Assembly: GCF_006539685.1 (NCBI RefSeq)
Contig: NZ_BJNM01000002.1
Coordinates: forward strand, 62,001-126,000
DNA: 64,000 bases
From: Gluconobacter oxydans
Lineage (GTDB): Bacteria > Pseudomonadota > Alphaproteobacteria > Acetobacterales > Acetobacteraceae
Direction of reading: 5' to 3'
The translations under genes were made by a program, and so were the position numbers. Shown one piece after another: positions 27,136 through 36,501 of this stretch. Every line of letters starts with the position of its first letter. Position 1 is the stretch's first letter. The notes beneath the pieces were generated by a model. That model saw nothing but the letters and a program-made list of their open reading frames with translations. It had not been told where the DNA came from and searched no databases.

Positions 27136-28313
27136 AGGGGCGCTACCGGATTGGAAGGTGAAAGATTGGCGGCCTGATCGTTGCTGATGCCGCTATCCGC
27201 GAAAGCCGATGGCGGTACAACGACGAAGTTCTGCGCGGCCGGGCCTTTAAGCCAGTTTGCGAGACGGTCGATCATGACAGGCGTGATCGGCCCGACCATC
27301 AGCAGGATCTTTGCCGGCTTTCCATCCTGAGGCAGCAGGGCAGCGAGACGGCTGTCCAGAGTGGCGGCGTCGGTATCCCCGTCGATCCAGGCAGTGGCCG
27401 TCATCCCGCGCGTGCGACGGCCATCCTGCGCGGAGCCTGCCAGATAGAGCAGGCCCTTGCTGCTGATGGCACTGGCAATCGGGGAGAAATCGGGCGAAGT
27501 CGCGTAGCCGCCGCCCGGCTGGTCGTCCCCGTTTTCAGACGCATCCGTCAGTCCTTCCGCGCCAGCGGCACGGGAGAGGCACCATTCCAGTTCGCGCTGA
27601 TCGTCAGCAGCGGAGTTTCCATATCCCAGCGCATGTGGGCCTTCATCGACCCGTTCGGGATGGGCGCTCTGCATGGGAAGGGTGACATAGACTTCCCTGT
27701 GGCTGGCATGGGCCCGCGCAATGATGTCGCTGATATTGCTGACATAAGGCGAAATCCCAACTGCCACAGGCGCGGGAATACGCGAAAGAACGTCGTAGGT
27801 CAGGGCATCGGAATAGCCAAATCCCTGCAGCACGATTGCGATGGCGGTTTTGTCGGTCGGGAGGGGCGCTGATGCTTGTGGAGAAGGGGAAGCGGCAGAG
27901 GACACGACCGGTGGCAGGGCCTGTTGTGTCACAGCGGTCGAAGATCCCGCTGGTGAAGGCGGGACAGCCTTGGCGGGAATGGGGGTCGCCACTGTCGGTA
28001 ACGCCATGTCAGCCGGCTTTGCCACAACCGGAGCGGCGGTGGCCTGCGCTCCAGCGGCTGCCACCGTTGTCTCTTTTGGTGCCGGAGTGGAAACAATGGA
28101 GGAATTGGCCGGGGAGGTGGGCTGCGCAGGCAGAGGCGGTTTCGACTGCGGAGTAACCTTGGCGAGAACAGCAGGTTTCTGCTGGTGCCACAGAAACGCC
28201 GCTGCGCCGGCTCCACCGGCCAGAAGAACGGCCCAGAACGCGATCAGAAGGCGTCCAATAACGGGAAGTCGTTGCCAGAGCCCTGGTCGGCTGGAGGCGG
28301 GACGGTTCTGCAC
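27132..28313 (-). CDS. Divergent polysaccharide deacetylase family protein
   Basis: 393 residues. One N-terminal membrane helix (about 20-42), a Pro/Ala/Thr-rich spacer to about residue 150, then the divergent polysaccharide deacetylase (DUF610/YibQ) domain. Where YibQ-type proteins read VIDD, this one reads IAIVLQGFGYSDA, and the NNHMG-type metal site is replaced by an Asp/Glu/Gly-rich stretch, so catalysis looks doubtful. Position between ctpA and rppH is conserved in alphaproteobacteria and suggests an envelope role alongside EnvC. The GTG start follows ctpA by 17 bases. Confidence 0.75.
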   Translation of the reverse strand: MQNRPASSRPGLWQRLPVIGRLLIAFWAVLLAGGAGAAAFLWHQQKPAVLAKVTPQSKPPLPAQPTSPANSSIVSTPAPKETTVAAAGAQATAAPVVAKPADMALPTVATPIPAKAVPPSPAGSSTAVTQQALPPVVSSAASPSPQASAPLPTDKTAIAIVLQGFGYSDALTYDVLSRIPAPVAVGISPYVSNISDIIARAHASHREVYVTLPMQSAHPERVDEGPHALGYGNSAADDQRELEWCLSRAAGAEGLTDASENGDDQPGGGYATSPDFSPIASAISSKGLLYLAGSAQDGRRTRGMTATAWIDGDTDAATLDSRLAALLPQDGKPAKILLMVGPITPVMIDRLANWLKGPAAQNFVVVPPSAFADSGISNDQAANLSPSNPVAPL

Positions 28314-28330
28314 GATCCGGGATGTCCTTG

Positions 28331-29788
28331 TCAGTGGTGGGCTTCAGGCGGTTTGGGGGCGGTCGGCGCGGCAGCCTTGACCTCTGTTGCCGGCGCGGTG
28401 GCCGGCGCAGGGTTTGAGAGGCCCGCCATGGCGTTGATCACCTTGATCGCCTGCTGAAGCTGGAAATCGGTTGCAGGCTTCGTGGCATCGAACGCGGGCC
28501 AGCTGGCATCCGGCATCTTCGGAATGGATTTTGCGATCGGCGGAATATCGGTGCGCGGCGTTTCGTTCGTCCGGTTGCCGCCGATATTCGTCAGGATATG
28601 GGACAGATCGGCCTCACGATAACCATACGCATCATCATCCTTGGTCTCGGCCACAGGGATATCGGGCGTGATGCCAAGTCCCTGAATGGAGCGGCCGGAC
28701 GGCGTGTAATAACGCGCTGTCGTCAGACGTACGGCACCCTGGTCGCCAATGGGAATGAGGGTCTGGACCGAACCTTTGCCGAAGGTCTTTTCGCCAAGAA
28801 TGATGGCACGGTGATGATCCTTCAAAGCGCCGGCCACGATTTCACTGGCCGAGGCCGAACCGCCATTCGTCAGGACGACGATCGGCAGGCCATTGGTGAT
28901 GTCCGTGCCCTTGGCATCCCAGCGCTGGTTATTCTCGGCATGACGGCCACGGATCGAGACGATTTCACCGTCCTTGATGAAGTCGTCCGAAACGGCAATG
29001 GCCTGATCGAGCTTGCCCCCCGGATTGGAGCGCAGGTCAAGGATGATACCGGTCAGCTTGCCGCCCGACGCCTTGGTAGCCTGTGCCTTGAGCTTGTCGA
29101 ACGCGGCATGCATGGCGCTTTCGAGATCATCATCGAACTCGGTCAGGCGGATATAACCCGTGCTGCCATACAGCGCGGACTTCACGATCTGGACGTGCAC
29201 GATCTCACGCGTCATGTCGAAAGTGAGCGTCTTACCCGTCTTGGGGCGCACGATCGTCAGGCTGATTTTCGTGCCCGGATCACCACGCATCTTGCGGACG
29301 GCCTGATCAAGCGTCAGGTCATCAATGCTCTTGTGGTCCACCATCGTGATAAAGTCGCCGGGCTGGATGCCAGCGCGTGCGGCCGGGGTTCCGTCGATCG
29401 GGGAGACCACGCGGACATGTCCGGATTCACCCTGAACCTGAAGGCCCAGACCGCCGAACTTGCCCGAGATCTCGGTCTGCATGTCGTGGAACTGGGCCGC
29501 CGTCATGTAGGACGAATGGGGATCGAGATTGCCCACCATCCCGTCAAGCGCGTTATTGATCAGGTCCTTGTCGGAGACGGGGTGGACATATTCCGCCTTC
29601 ACCACGTCCATGACCGTTCCCAGCAGCGTCAGCAGACGGACGGTTTCCGCGCTGTTGTCATGGGAGATTTCACGGGCGAGGGCTGCACCCGGAAAGTCGC
29701 CGGAGCCAGCAAGACGCAGGGCTCCCGGTCCGACGGCCAGTCCGGCCAGAAAGGCGGTGCCCAGCAACAGGCCACTGCGAAACTTCAT
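28331..29788 (-). CDS. ctpA: S41 family carboxy-terminal processing protease
   Basis: Periplasmic serine protease, 485 residues. Signal peptide or anchor at residues 1-28, PDZ domain about 100-180 (FGGLGLQVQGESGHVRVVSP), then the S41 domain: nucleophile in GGSASASEIVAGAL and the general-base Lys in GEKTFGKGSVQT. The C-terminal 60 residues are Pro/Ala/Thr-rich and probably disordered. Likely substrates are cell-wall hydrolases or envelope proteins. It lies downstream of the amidase activator gene envC, which makes control of peptidoglycan turnover plausible. GGAGAT sits 6 bases before the ATG. Confidence 0.9.
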   Translation of the reverse strand: MKFRSGLLLGTAFLAGLAVGPGALRLAGSGDFPGAALAREISHDNSAETVRLLTLLGTVMDVVKAEYVHPVSDKDLINNALDGMVGNLDPHSSYMTAAQFHDMQTEISGKFGGLGLQVQGESGHVRVVSPIDGTPAARAGIQPGDFITMVDHKSIDDLTLDQAVRKMRGDPGTKISLTIVRPKTGKTLTFDMTREIVHVQIVKSALYGSTGYIRLTEFDDDLESAMHAAFDKLKAQATKASGGKLTGIILDLRSNPGGKLDQAIAVSDDFIKDGEIVSIRGRHAENNQRWDAKGTDITNGLPIVVLTNGGSASASEIVAGALKDHHRAIILGEKTFGKGSVQTLIPIGDQGAVRLTTARYYTPSGRSIQGLGITPDIPVAETKDDDAYGYREADLSHILTNIGGNRTNETPRTDIPPIAKSIPKMPDASWPAFDATKPATDFQLQQAIKVINAMAGLSNPAPATAPATEVKAAAPTAPKPPEAHH

Positions 29789-29916
29789 GTGATCTCCATC
29801 CTCGGGAACGAAGGAACGTACTGACCGTCGTCGCCTCGGAGGCAGACTAGGCCGGTTCGGGTTGCCAAATTATTAAGAAACGATCCTACAAGGTCAGACG
29901 CGCTCGGCAAACCGGA

Positions 29917-31218
29917 TCAGAGGAAAGGAGCGGGACTGACAACCTGCGTACCATGCCGGAGCTGGACAAAAAGCATTCCGTCGGAAGCAGGCATCTGGCC
30001 CAGTGTGGCAGCTTTCCTGATGCTTTGGCCACCCGAAACATTCAGCTGTCCCAGTCCGGAAAGCACGAAGCGGTAATTCCGCCCGCAGTCCAGGATCAGC
30101 ATCTGTCCGAAGGAGCGAAAGGGGCCGGCAAATTCGACTCGGCCCGTGCAGGGGGCCTGTACGGGTGCGGAAGAGAGGGCGGCGTAGGTGATGCCGGTTG
30201 CGGGGCCGGCTTCGGTCGTCTGGCCCCAGCGGACGGCAACACGGCCTGAGACGGGGGCGTGACCACTGCCGCTGGAAACGCCCTGTCCGGCCGAAGAGAG
30301 CGCTTGGGCCTGCGACCGTGCATGGCGGGCGCGTTCGAGCTGGTGCTGACGTGTCAGGGCGGCGGCTTCCTTTTCCAGCTCGGCGCGGGCCTCGGCTTCC
30401 TGCCGGACAAGCGCGTCGATTTCAGCGGACAGATCCGCTGCGGCCTGCATGGCGTCGGCCACGGCCTTGCGGGCCTTCTGGGCGCCCTGATCCGCGACGG
30501 CTTCCTGCCGTGCCGCAATTCGGGTCCGGGCTGCGGCCGCATTGCGCTCGCGGGTCTGCTGCGCGAGGAGATCTGCTAGTTCTTTTTGCCGGTTGTCCAG
30601 ATCAATGCCGATTGCATGCAGTTCGTCTTCGCGCGACTGAAGCGCCTGGGCACGTTGCTGCGTCAGGCGGGAGAAGCCACCGAGGACGGAGAGCGCGGTG
30701 ACGCTTTCCGACGCTGTTTCCGGAGAGGCCAGCAGTGCGGCATCCGGTGCGATGGACAGGCGTGCTGCGACGGGAAGCAGCGGTTGCAGGGCGGCATTCT
30801 GCTGGCGGATATCCGCTTCGACAGCCGTCCGCTTGTCCATCAGTTCCGCAATACTGGCCTTGAGTGCAAGAATGCGGCTCTGGGTCGTATCTACGGCGGA
30901 CTGGGCCGTGTGGGTCTGGGCCGTGAAGGCGAGGGTGCGTGCACTGTCCTGCCGCGCCTTTGCTTCGGCTTGTGCCGAGGCAATCTGTTTTGCCTTCAGG
31001 GCTGCTGCTTCATCCGCCTGCCGTTTTTCCAGAGCGCGTCGCGCGGCCTGGGCGCGGGCGAGGGCTTTCTGGCCCTCGCTGGGCGCGGTGGCCGCCGGTT
31101 TTCCCGTATGTTGGAGGTGATGATGAGACGCATGCCGTGCTGTCGCCCAGGCAGGCGACAGGAGCAGGGCGAGCGGCAGGAGATATCGCGGATCAGGCGC
31201 TTTCAAGCAGAGAGACAC
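29917..31218 (-). CDS. envC: EnvC-type murein hydrolase activator, degenerate LytM domain
   Basis: 433 residues. Signal peptide at 1-26 (LLPLALLLSPAWATA), long coiled-coil region (about 50-310) rich in Ala/Gln/Glu/Arg, then a C-terminal LytM/M23 domain (about 320-433). The zinc ligands of active M23 peptidases are missing: the usual H-x(3)-D region reads VRWGQTTE and the HxH region reads FVLSGLGQ. This fits EnvC, which activates amidases and does not cut peptidoglycan itself. It acts in daughter-cell separation in enterics. The GTG start overlaps gpmI by 26 bases; a TTG 12 bases later is a possible alternative. Confidence 0.82.
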   Translation of the reverse strand: MSLCLKAPDPRYLLPLALLLSPAWATARHASHHHLQHTGKPAATAPSEGQKALARAQAARRALEKRQADEAAALKAKQIASAQAEAKARQDSARTLAFTAQTHTAQSAVDTTQSRILALKASIAELMDKRTAVEADIRQQNAALQPLLPVAARLSIAPDAALLASPETASESVTALSVLGGFSRLTQQRAQALQSREDELHAIGIDLDNRQKELADLLAQQTRERNAAAARTRIAARQEAVADQGAQKARKAVADAMQAAADLSAEIDALVRQEAEARAELEKEAAALTRQHQLERARHARSQAQALSSAGQGVSSGSGHAPVSGRVAVRWGQTTEAGPATGITYAALSSAPVQAPCTGRVEFAGPFRSFGQMLILDCGRNYRFVLSGLGQLNVSGGQSIRKAATLGQMPASDGMLFVQLRHGTQVVSPAPFL

Positions 31219-32725
31219 CCGTCATAGCATCAGGCTGTTTCACGCCCATCAGCGCCAGCATGGTCGGTGCCAGATCGGCCAGACGGCCGTCATGGATGGT
31301 CTCCCCCCTGGCATGCGCCAGGATGACGGGCACCACGTTGAGCGTGTGGGACGTGTGTGCGCCCCCCGTCACGGGGTCTCGCATGGTTTCGCAGTTGCCG
31401 TGATCGGCGGTGACGAGCAGAACGCCGCCTGCTTTGACGATGGCATCATTGATGCGGCCCAGCCCCTGATCGACGGTCTCGCAGGCCTTGATGGCGGCGG
31501 ACAGGGAGCCGGTGTGACCGACCATGTCCGGATTGGCGAAGTTCAGGACGATCATGTCGAATTTGCCGCTTTCGATGGCAGCGACGGCCTTGTCCGTCAG
31601 TTCGGGGGCGGACATTTCGGGCTGAAGATCGTAGGTCGCAACCTTGGGGGAGGGGACCAGAATGCGCTCTTCACCGTCGAACTGGACTTCGCGGCCACCG
31701 TTCAGGAAGTAGGTGACGTGCGGATATTTCTCCGTTTCGGCCATGCGGAGCTGGGTCCGGCCGGCCTTGGCGACCACGTCTCCAAGCAGGTCATCGAGCG
31801 GCACCTTGGGGAACAGGATGCTCATGTAAGGTGCCAGATGGTCGGAATAGCGCGACATGCCGCAGACGGCTGCGAATTTCACCTTCCGGCCACTGTCATA
31901 CTCCGTGAAATCCGGCAGGACGAGGACGTCGAGCAGCTGGCGGATGCGGTCTGCGCGGAAATTACAGGCCAGAATACCGTCTCCGTCCTTCATGCCGGCG
32001 TAATCGCCCAGAACGGTGGGAAGAACGAATTCGTCTCCCTTGTCGCTGGCGTAGCTGGCCTGAAGGGCCGAGAGCGCATCCTTCGCGTGGGGACCTTTCG
32101 CGTCCCGGATGGCCTCGACGGCGAGGGCGACGCGCTCCCAGCGGCGATCGCGATCCATGGCGTAATAGCGGCCGCTCAGCGTTGCGATCTGCACGCTGTC
32201 AGGCAGCTCCTTCAGGAATTTCCCGATGAAGTCCTCACCCGAGCGCGGCGCCGTATCGCGACCATCGCTGAAGATGTGAACGGCCACGGGCACACCCGCT
32301 GCGCTGACGATTTTTGTCAGGGCGACCACATGATCCTGATGGGCATGCACACCACCGGGCGAGATCAGGCCCATGAGGTGGCAGGTTCCGCCAGACGCCT
32401 TCAGAGCAGCGATGAACTCCAGAAGTGCGGGGTTCTGTGCCAGGGAGCCGTCCCGGGCGCTGCGGGAGATGCGGGGGAGTTCCTGCATTACGACACGGCC
32501 GGCGCCGATATTCAGATGTCCGACTTCGGAATTGCCCATCTGCCCGTCCGGCAGGCCGACATCCTCGCCCGAGGTTTTCAGGAAGGCGTGGGGGCTTGTG
32601 GCCCAGAGGGTGTCGAAGGTCGGAGTGTTTGCGAGACGGACCGCATTGTCGGACTCATCCTCGCGCCAGCCGAAGCCGTCGAGAATGACGAGCATGACGG
32701 GGCGGGGTGTCGAAGATGCGGACAT
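31193..32725 (-). CDS. gpmI: 2,3-bisphosphoglycerate-independent phosphoglycerate mutase
   Basis: Interconverts 3- and 2-phosphoglycerate in glycolysis. 510 residues, usual size. The phosphatase-like half starts VMLVILDGFGWRED, with the metal-binding Asp; the catalytic Ser is in GNSEVGHLNIGAG near residue 66. Other hallmarks are HIFSDGRDTAPRS and the C-terminal LVTADHGNCETM. It begins the minus-strand run leading to envC, ctpA and rppH; AGGAGA is a good ribosome-binding site. Acetic acid bacteria use little glycolysis because phosphofructokinase is lacking, but this enzyme is needed for gluconeogenic and lower-pathway flux. Confidence 0.96.
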   Translation of the reverse strand: MSASSTPRPVMLVILDGFGWREDESDNAVRLANTPTFDTLWATSPHAFLKTSGEDVGLPDGQMGNSEVGHLNIGAGRVVMQELPRISRSARDGSLAQNPALLEFIAALKASGGTCHLMGLISPGGVHAHQDHVVALTKIVSAAGVPVAVHIFSDGRDTAPRSGEDFIGKFLKELPDSVQIATLSGRYYAMDRDRRWERVALAVEAIRDAKGPHAKDALSALQASYASDKGDEFVLPTVLGDYAGMKDGDGILACNFRADRIRQLLDVLVLPDFTEYDSGRKVKFAAVCGMSRYSDHLAPYMSILFPKVPLDDLLGDVVAKAGRTQLRMAETEKYPHVTYFLNGGREVQFDGEERILVPSPKVATYDLQPEMSAPELTDKAVAAIESGKFDMIVLNFANPDMVGHTGSLSAAIKACETVDQGLGRINDAIVKAGGVLLVTADHGNCETMRDPVTGGAHTSHTLNVVPVILAHARGETIHDGRLADLAPTMLALMGVKQPDAMTGVSLLESA

Positions 32726-32793
32726 GGGATGTCTCCTGCAGGAAAGGAGGAATGGGACTGTTGTCCATCATGCCATCATTCCCCACAAATGCG

Positions 32794-32818
32794 AACGCCC
32801 GCCATGACGGCGGGCGTT
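32794..32818 (-). terminator. Hairpin terminator downstream of csbD
   Basis: A perfect 10-bp stem (AACGCCCGCC, 32794-32803, with GGCGGGCGTT, 32809-32818) and a 5-base loop. It lies between csbD and gpmI, both on the minus strand, so it probably closes the csbD transcript. The T-tract is short. Confidence 0.7.
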
Positions 32819-32842
32819 GCATTGTGATCGGGGGGACAGGCT

Positions 32843-33034
32843 TCAGAGCTTGTCGATGCCGCTCTTGACCGCATTCTTGGCGTCGCCCGTGGTCTTCTGG
32901 ACCTTGCCCTTGAGGTTCTGGGCCACGCCTTCGCCTTCAAGTTCCTTGTCGTTCGTCATGTGACCGACTTCTTCCTTGACCTTGCCGGTCACCTGATTGG
33001 CAACGCCCTTGATCTTGTCTTCGATGGAACTCAT
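32843..33034 (-). CDS. CsbD family stress protein
   Basis: 63 residues, soluble and highly charged. It carries the repeated CsbD pattern: IEDKIKGVANQVTGKVKEEV and GEGVAQNLKGKVQKTTGD. CsbD proteins are abundant general-stress proteins in many bacteria, with no known activity. The ATG at 33034 is chosen because AAGGAT lies just upstream and the domain starts there; an upstream ATG at 33100 adds 22 unrelated residues. It is the second CsbD-type gene in the window, without the membrane anchor of the one at 12635. Confidence 0.85.
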   Translation of the reverse strand: MSSIEDKIKGVANQVTGKVKEEVGHMTNDKELEGEGVAQNLKGKVQKTTGDAKNAVKSGIDKL

Positions 33035-33183
33035 GACCGGATCCTTCCGTCTTGATGTTGTGCAATCCCTAACGGGCGTCTTCGTGTCGGGTTGCGTCAT
33101 GACAGCTTAAGATGCGTGACAAAATACGGCCGCGCTTTCATACATCGTCAGAAGACGCCTTTCAGATTTTCCGGAGAACCAGC

Positions 33184-33600
33184 ATGACCCAGAGTTGCGG
33201 CCCGAACGGGCAGACCGGTGGCGGTTGCGGTGTTGGCCTGACACCGGAACAGCGGCGTATCCTTCACGAACACGGAACGGAACGACCCGGCTCCAGTCCC
33301 CTCAATGATGAGAAGCGCGCGGGGATTTATGCCTGTGCGGCCTGCGGGCGCCCGCTTTTTGCTTCGGAAACGAAATATGATAGCGGCAGTGGCTGGCCCT
33401 CGTTCTTCCAGGCTCTGCCGGATGGCGTCGAAACCACGCAGGACAGCCGCTATGGCATGGTCCGCACCGAAGTCCACTGCGCGAACTGCAAGGGCCATCT
33501 GGGGCACGTCTTTCCCGATGGTCCGCCGCCTACGGGACTTCGTTACTGCATGAACGGTCTGGCGCTCGATTTCCGCCCGGCCGAAGGAGAAAAAGCATGA
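33184..33600 (+). CDS. msrB: Peptide-methionine (R)-S-oxide reductase
   Basis: Repairs oxidised methionine (R form) in proteins. 138 residues. Two CxxC zinc pairs (CAACG and [15 protein letters not shown]), the GSGWPSFF motif, and the catalytic Cys in [10 protein letters not shown] are all present. The ATG at 33184 has GGAGA upstream; an earlier ATG at 33112 adds 24 residues with no homology. The N-terminus is Gly/Cys-rich ([16 protein letters not shown]), with two extra Cys of unknown role. It overlaps upp by four bases (ATGA). Confidence 0.93.
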   Translation: MTQSCGPNGQTGGGCGVGLTPEQRRILHEHGTERPGSSPLNDEKRAGIYACAACGRPLFASETKYDSGSGWPSFFQALPDGVETTQDSRYGMVRTEVHCANCKGHLGHVFPDGPPPTGLRYCMNGLALDFRPAEGEKA

Positions 33601-34235
33601 GTCAGGCGCTGCCGCCTATCGTCCTCGACCACCCGCTGGTGCGCCACAAGCTGACCCGTCTGCGTGACCATAATACGTCCACAGCCGGTTTCCGCCGCCT
33701 GACGCGCGAACTGAGCCTGCTGCTGGCCTACGAAGCCACGCGCAATCTGTCGCTGGCGCCGCGGCATATCGAGGCGCCGAGCGGCCCGATGGAAGGCGAG
33801 GAACTGGACGGCAAGAAGCTGTGTTTCGTTTCCATCCTGCGCGCCGGTAATGGTCTGCTGGATGGCATGCTGGATCTGGTGCCGTCCGCGCGTGTCGGCC
33901 ATATCGGTCTGCGCCGCGATCACGAGACGCTGGAAGTCAGCGAATACTATTTCAACATGCCCAGCGATGTTCCGGGACGGACCTGCATCGTGCTCGATCC
34001 GATGCTGGCAACAGGGCACTCCGCCGCTGCTGCGCTGACGCGCGTGAAGGCTGCCGGTGCGACGAACCCGATCTTCGCCTGCCTGCTGGCAGTTCCCGAG
34101 GGCATTGCCCACATGGCGGAACTGCATCCGGATGTGCAGATCGTGACCTGTTCGATCGACAGTCATCTGGACGAGCACGGCTATATCGTTCCGGGCCTCG
34201 GCGATGCGGGTGACCGTCTGTTCGGTACGCGCTGA
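33597..34235 (+). CDS. upp: Uracil phosphoribosyltransferase
   Basis: Salvages uracil to UMP with PRPP. 212 residues. PRPP-binding motif [18 protein letters not shown] near residue 130, the [11 protein letters not shown] loop near 80, and an EYYFNMP stretch are typical. The C-terminal [10 protein letters not shown] motif is the uracil-binding end. Coupled to msrB by a four-base overlap, probably for historical rather than functional reasons. Confidence 0.96.
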   Translation: MSQALPPIVLDHPLVRHKLTRLRDHNTSTAGFRRLTRELSLLLAYEATRNLSLAPRHIEAPSGPMEGEELDGKKLCFVSILRAGNGLLDGMLDLVPSARVGHIGLRRDHETLEVSEYYFNMPSDVPGRTCIVLDPMLATGHSAAAALTRVKAAGATNPIFACLLAVPEGIAHMAELHPDVQIVTCSIDSHLDEHGYIVPGLGDAGDRLFGTR

Positions 34236-34316
34236 GGCTTTGGCACACGCTCTTGTGTGCTGAAACTTCCGCGGTTTTGTGGCGGGTATGGAGGCTCATC
34301 CAGAAGGGAGCGTTCC

Positions 34317-34604
34317 ATGCCTGCCTATGCTGTATTCATTCGTGAAAAGCTGACCGACCCGGCCGAATTCCAGAAATATTCGGAAGTGGTGGGTGAGACC
34401 TTCAAGGGTTTTCCAGCCAAGATCCTCGCTGCTTACGGCAAGCAGGAGAAACTTGAAGGCACCGAGCCTGATGGTGTCGTGATCATCGAGTTTCCGGACG
34501 CGGCCTCGGCCCGGGCCTGGTATGTAAGCCCGGCCTATCAGCAGGCCGCCGCGCATCGCTGGAAGGCCGGGCCCTATAACGTCGTTATCGTGGACGGTCT
34601 CTGA
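34317..34604 (+). CDS. DUF1330 family protein
   Basis: 95 residues, a small dimeric alpha-beta barrel protein by family. Begins MPAYAVFIREKLTDPAEFQK, with EGTEPDGVVIIEFPDAASAR and AWYVSPAYQ, as in DUF1330. No enzymatic activity is established. AGAAGGGAG lies about 6 bases before the ATG. Its stop is only 4 bases from the ilvA stop on the opposite strand, leaving no room for a terminator. Confidence 0.85.
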   Translation: MPAYAVFIREKLTDPAEFQKYSEVVGETFKGFPAKILAAYGKQEKLEGTEPDGVVIIEFPDAASARAWYVSPAYQQAAAHRWKAGPYNVVIVDGL

Positions 34605-34608
34605 AAAT

Positions 34609-35835
34609 TCAGTCGCGCCGGACGATGTAATGCCGTGCCAGATCGGTCTCGATCTGGTGGGCATGTTCGGTGTCGCGGGCTTCCACCATCACCAGCAGTT
34701 CGGCCGTCTGAACGGACGGGGAGGCGAACAGGCGGTGATGGGAGACTTCGATGATGTTTCCGCCATAATTGCCGATGCGGGCCGAAATATCCGCCAGCAT
34801 GCCTGGACGGTCGGGGATCTGGAAGATCAGCCGCAGGATCCGTCCGTCCCGGAGAAGGGAGCGCAGGATTGTGTTGGCAAGGATACGGGCGTTGATGTTG
34901 CCGCCAGACAGGGGCAGGGCAACGCGGCGTCCCTTGAACAGCTCCGGATAGGCCAGAACTGCAGCAAGGCCCGTGGCGCCCGCACCTTCACAGACCTGCT
35001 TGGCCTTTTCAGCCAGCGTCGTGATGGAGCTTTCGACCTGAAGCTCGCTGACAACGAGGATCTTCGAGATCTTGTTGCGAAAGGCGTTCAGGCAGTGATC
35101 GCCGAGCCTTGTGACGGCGATACCTTCCGCGATGGTTGAGCCGCCCTGAGTCGGGCCGTCTTCCTGCGGGTAGTTTGACAGCGAGGCATAGGCCTCGACC
35201 TGTACCCCAATGACCTCGACATCCGGACGCAGCGCCGCCATGACGGTCGCAAACCCACCGATCAGGCCACCGCCGCCCACGGGCACGACGACCGTATCGA
35301 TGTCCGGAGCATCTTCCAGAAGCTCCAGCGCCGCAGTGCCCTGACCGGCGATGACGGCCGGATCATTGAACGGGTGGACGAGAACGCGGCCGTCCTGCTT
35401 CTGGAGCTCGGCAGCGGTCTCGCTGGCCTGTGCGAAATCGTCCCCTGCGAGCACGACATTCGCGCCCCAGGCCTGCGTTGCCGCGACCTTGGTGGCCGGC
35501 GTGAAGCGCGGCATGACGATGGTCGCATCAATACCAAGAAGACTGGCCTGACGGGCCACACCCTGTGCGTGGTTGCCTGCCGAGACGGTAATGACGCCGC
35601 GCGCCCGCTCTTCCGGCGTCAGGAGGGCCATCTTGTTGGCCGCTCCGCGCTCCTTGAAGGAGCCGATCGCCTGAAGGTTTTCGAGCTTGAGCGTAATCTC
35701 CGCGCCTGTCAGCCGGGAAAGGGCCGGGCAGGCGATGGTCGGCGTGCGGACCACCGTGGACGCGATGCGCTCATGGGCGCTCTCGATGTCCGCGATGGTC
35801 ACGACAGGGGTGGTGGACGTCAGGACGTCAGACAT
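34609..35835 (-). CDS. ilvA: Threonine ammonia-lyase with ACT domain
   Basis: PLP enzyme converting threonine to 2-oxobutanoate and ammonia, the first step of isoleucine synthesis. 408 residues. The PLP-binding Lys is in AIGSFKERGAANKM near residue 61; the glycine loop is VVPVGGGGLIGG near 190; a C-terminal ACT-like domain starts near 330 (RLIFQIPDRPGMLADISARI). The medium-length form has a single ACT domain, unlike the 510-residue enteric IlvA. Start overlaps the greA stop by one base (TGATG). Confidence 0.9.
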   Translation of the reverse strand: MSDVLTSTTPVVTIADIESAHERIASTVVRTPTIACPALSRLTGAEITLKLENLQAIGSFKERGAANKMALLTPEERARGVITVSAGNHAQGVARQASLLGIDATIVMPRFTPATKVAATQAWGANVVLAGDDFAQASETAAELQKQDGRVLVHPFNDPAVIAGQGTAALELLEDAPDIDTVVVPVGGGGLIGGFATVMAALRPDVEVIGVQVEAYASLSNYPQEDGPTQGGSTIAEGIAVTRLGDHCLNAFRNKISKILVVSELQVESSITTLAEKAKQVCEGAGATGLAAVLAYPELFKGRRVALPLSGGNINARILANTILRSLLRDGRILRLIFQIPDRPGMLADISARIGNYGGNIIEVSHHRLFASPSVQTAELLVMVEARDTEHAHQIETDLARHYIVRRD

Positions 35836-36308
35836 CAGCGATATGTGACCTTGAGGATTTCATAGGTCCGGTCTCCGCCAGGGGCGGGAACGGAAACGGA
35901 GTCACCGACATCCTTGCCGATCAGGGCCTTGGCCAGAGGCGAGGAAATCGAGATCAGGCCCTGCTTGATGTCGGCCTCATGAACGCCAACGATCTGGTAC
36001 AGGGCTTCCTTGTCGGTCTCTTCGTCGACGAGTTCGATATGCGCGCCAAAACGGACGCGCGTTCCGGTCAGCGTCGAAGGGTCAATCACCTCGGCATTGG
36101 AGATGATGCCTTCCAGCTCCAGAACGCGGCCTTCGATGAAGGACTGGCGGTCACGGGCGGCGTGGTACTCGGCGTTTTCGGACAGGTCACCATGTTCGCG
36201 GGCTTCTGCAATGGCACGGATGACGGCCGGGCGGTCAACGCTCTTGAGGGTCCGCAGCTCGTCTTCGAGACGCTGCTGTCCCTTCGCGGTCATGGGGATC
36301 TTCTGCAC
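35835..36308 (-). CDS. greA: Transcription elongation factor GreA
   Basis: Rescues backtracked RNA polymerase by stimulating transcript cleavage. 157 residues. The N-terminal coiled coil holds GDLSENAEYHAARDRQSFIE near residues 41-60, with the conserved acidic tip, and the C-terminal FKBP-like domain follows (ISISSPLAKALIGKDVGD). The GTG start gives MQKIPMT, the common alphaproteobacterial N-terminus; GAGGAT is upstream. Translationally coupled to ilvA. Confidence 0.95.
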   Translation of the reverse strand: MQKIPMTAKGQQRLEDELRTLKSVDRPAVIRAIAEAREHGDLSENAEYHAARDRQSFIEGRVLELEGIISNAEVIDPSTLTGTRVRFGAHIELVDEETDKEALYQIVGVHEADIKQGLISISSPLAKALIGKDVGDSVSVPAPGGDRTYEILKVTYR

Positions 36309-36501
36309 TCTGAAATCCTCGAAAAAGCGTGACTGAAATTATGATGAAGCCAGACAACCTAGGGTTTGCCGGGGTTTTTTGCAAGGTGGGGCGGTATGAT
36401 GCCTGTGTATGTCAGGCCTGATGCTGTTCCCATAGGCCGGGGTGGCTCATGGGCTGAACTGCGTGAAAGTGCAGGCCCGGCGCGAGGCAGTCTGTGTAAG
36501 A

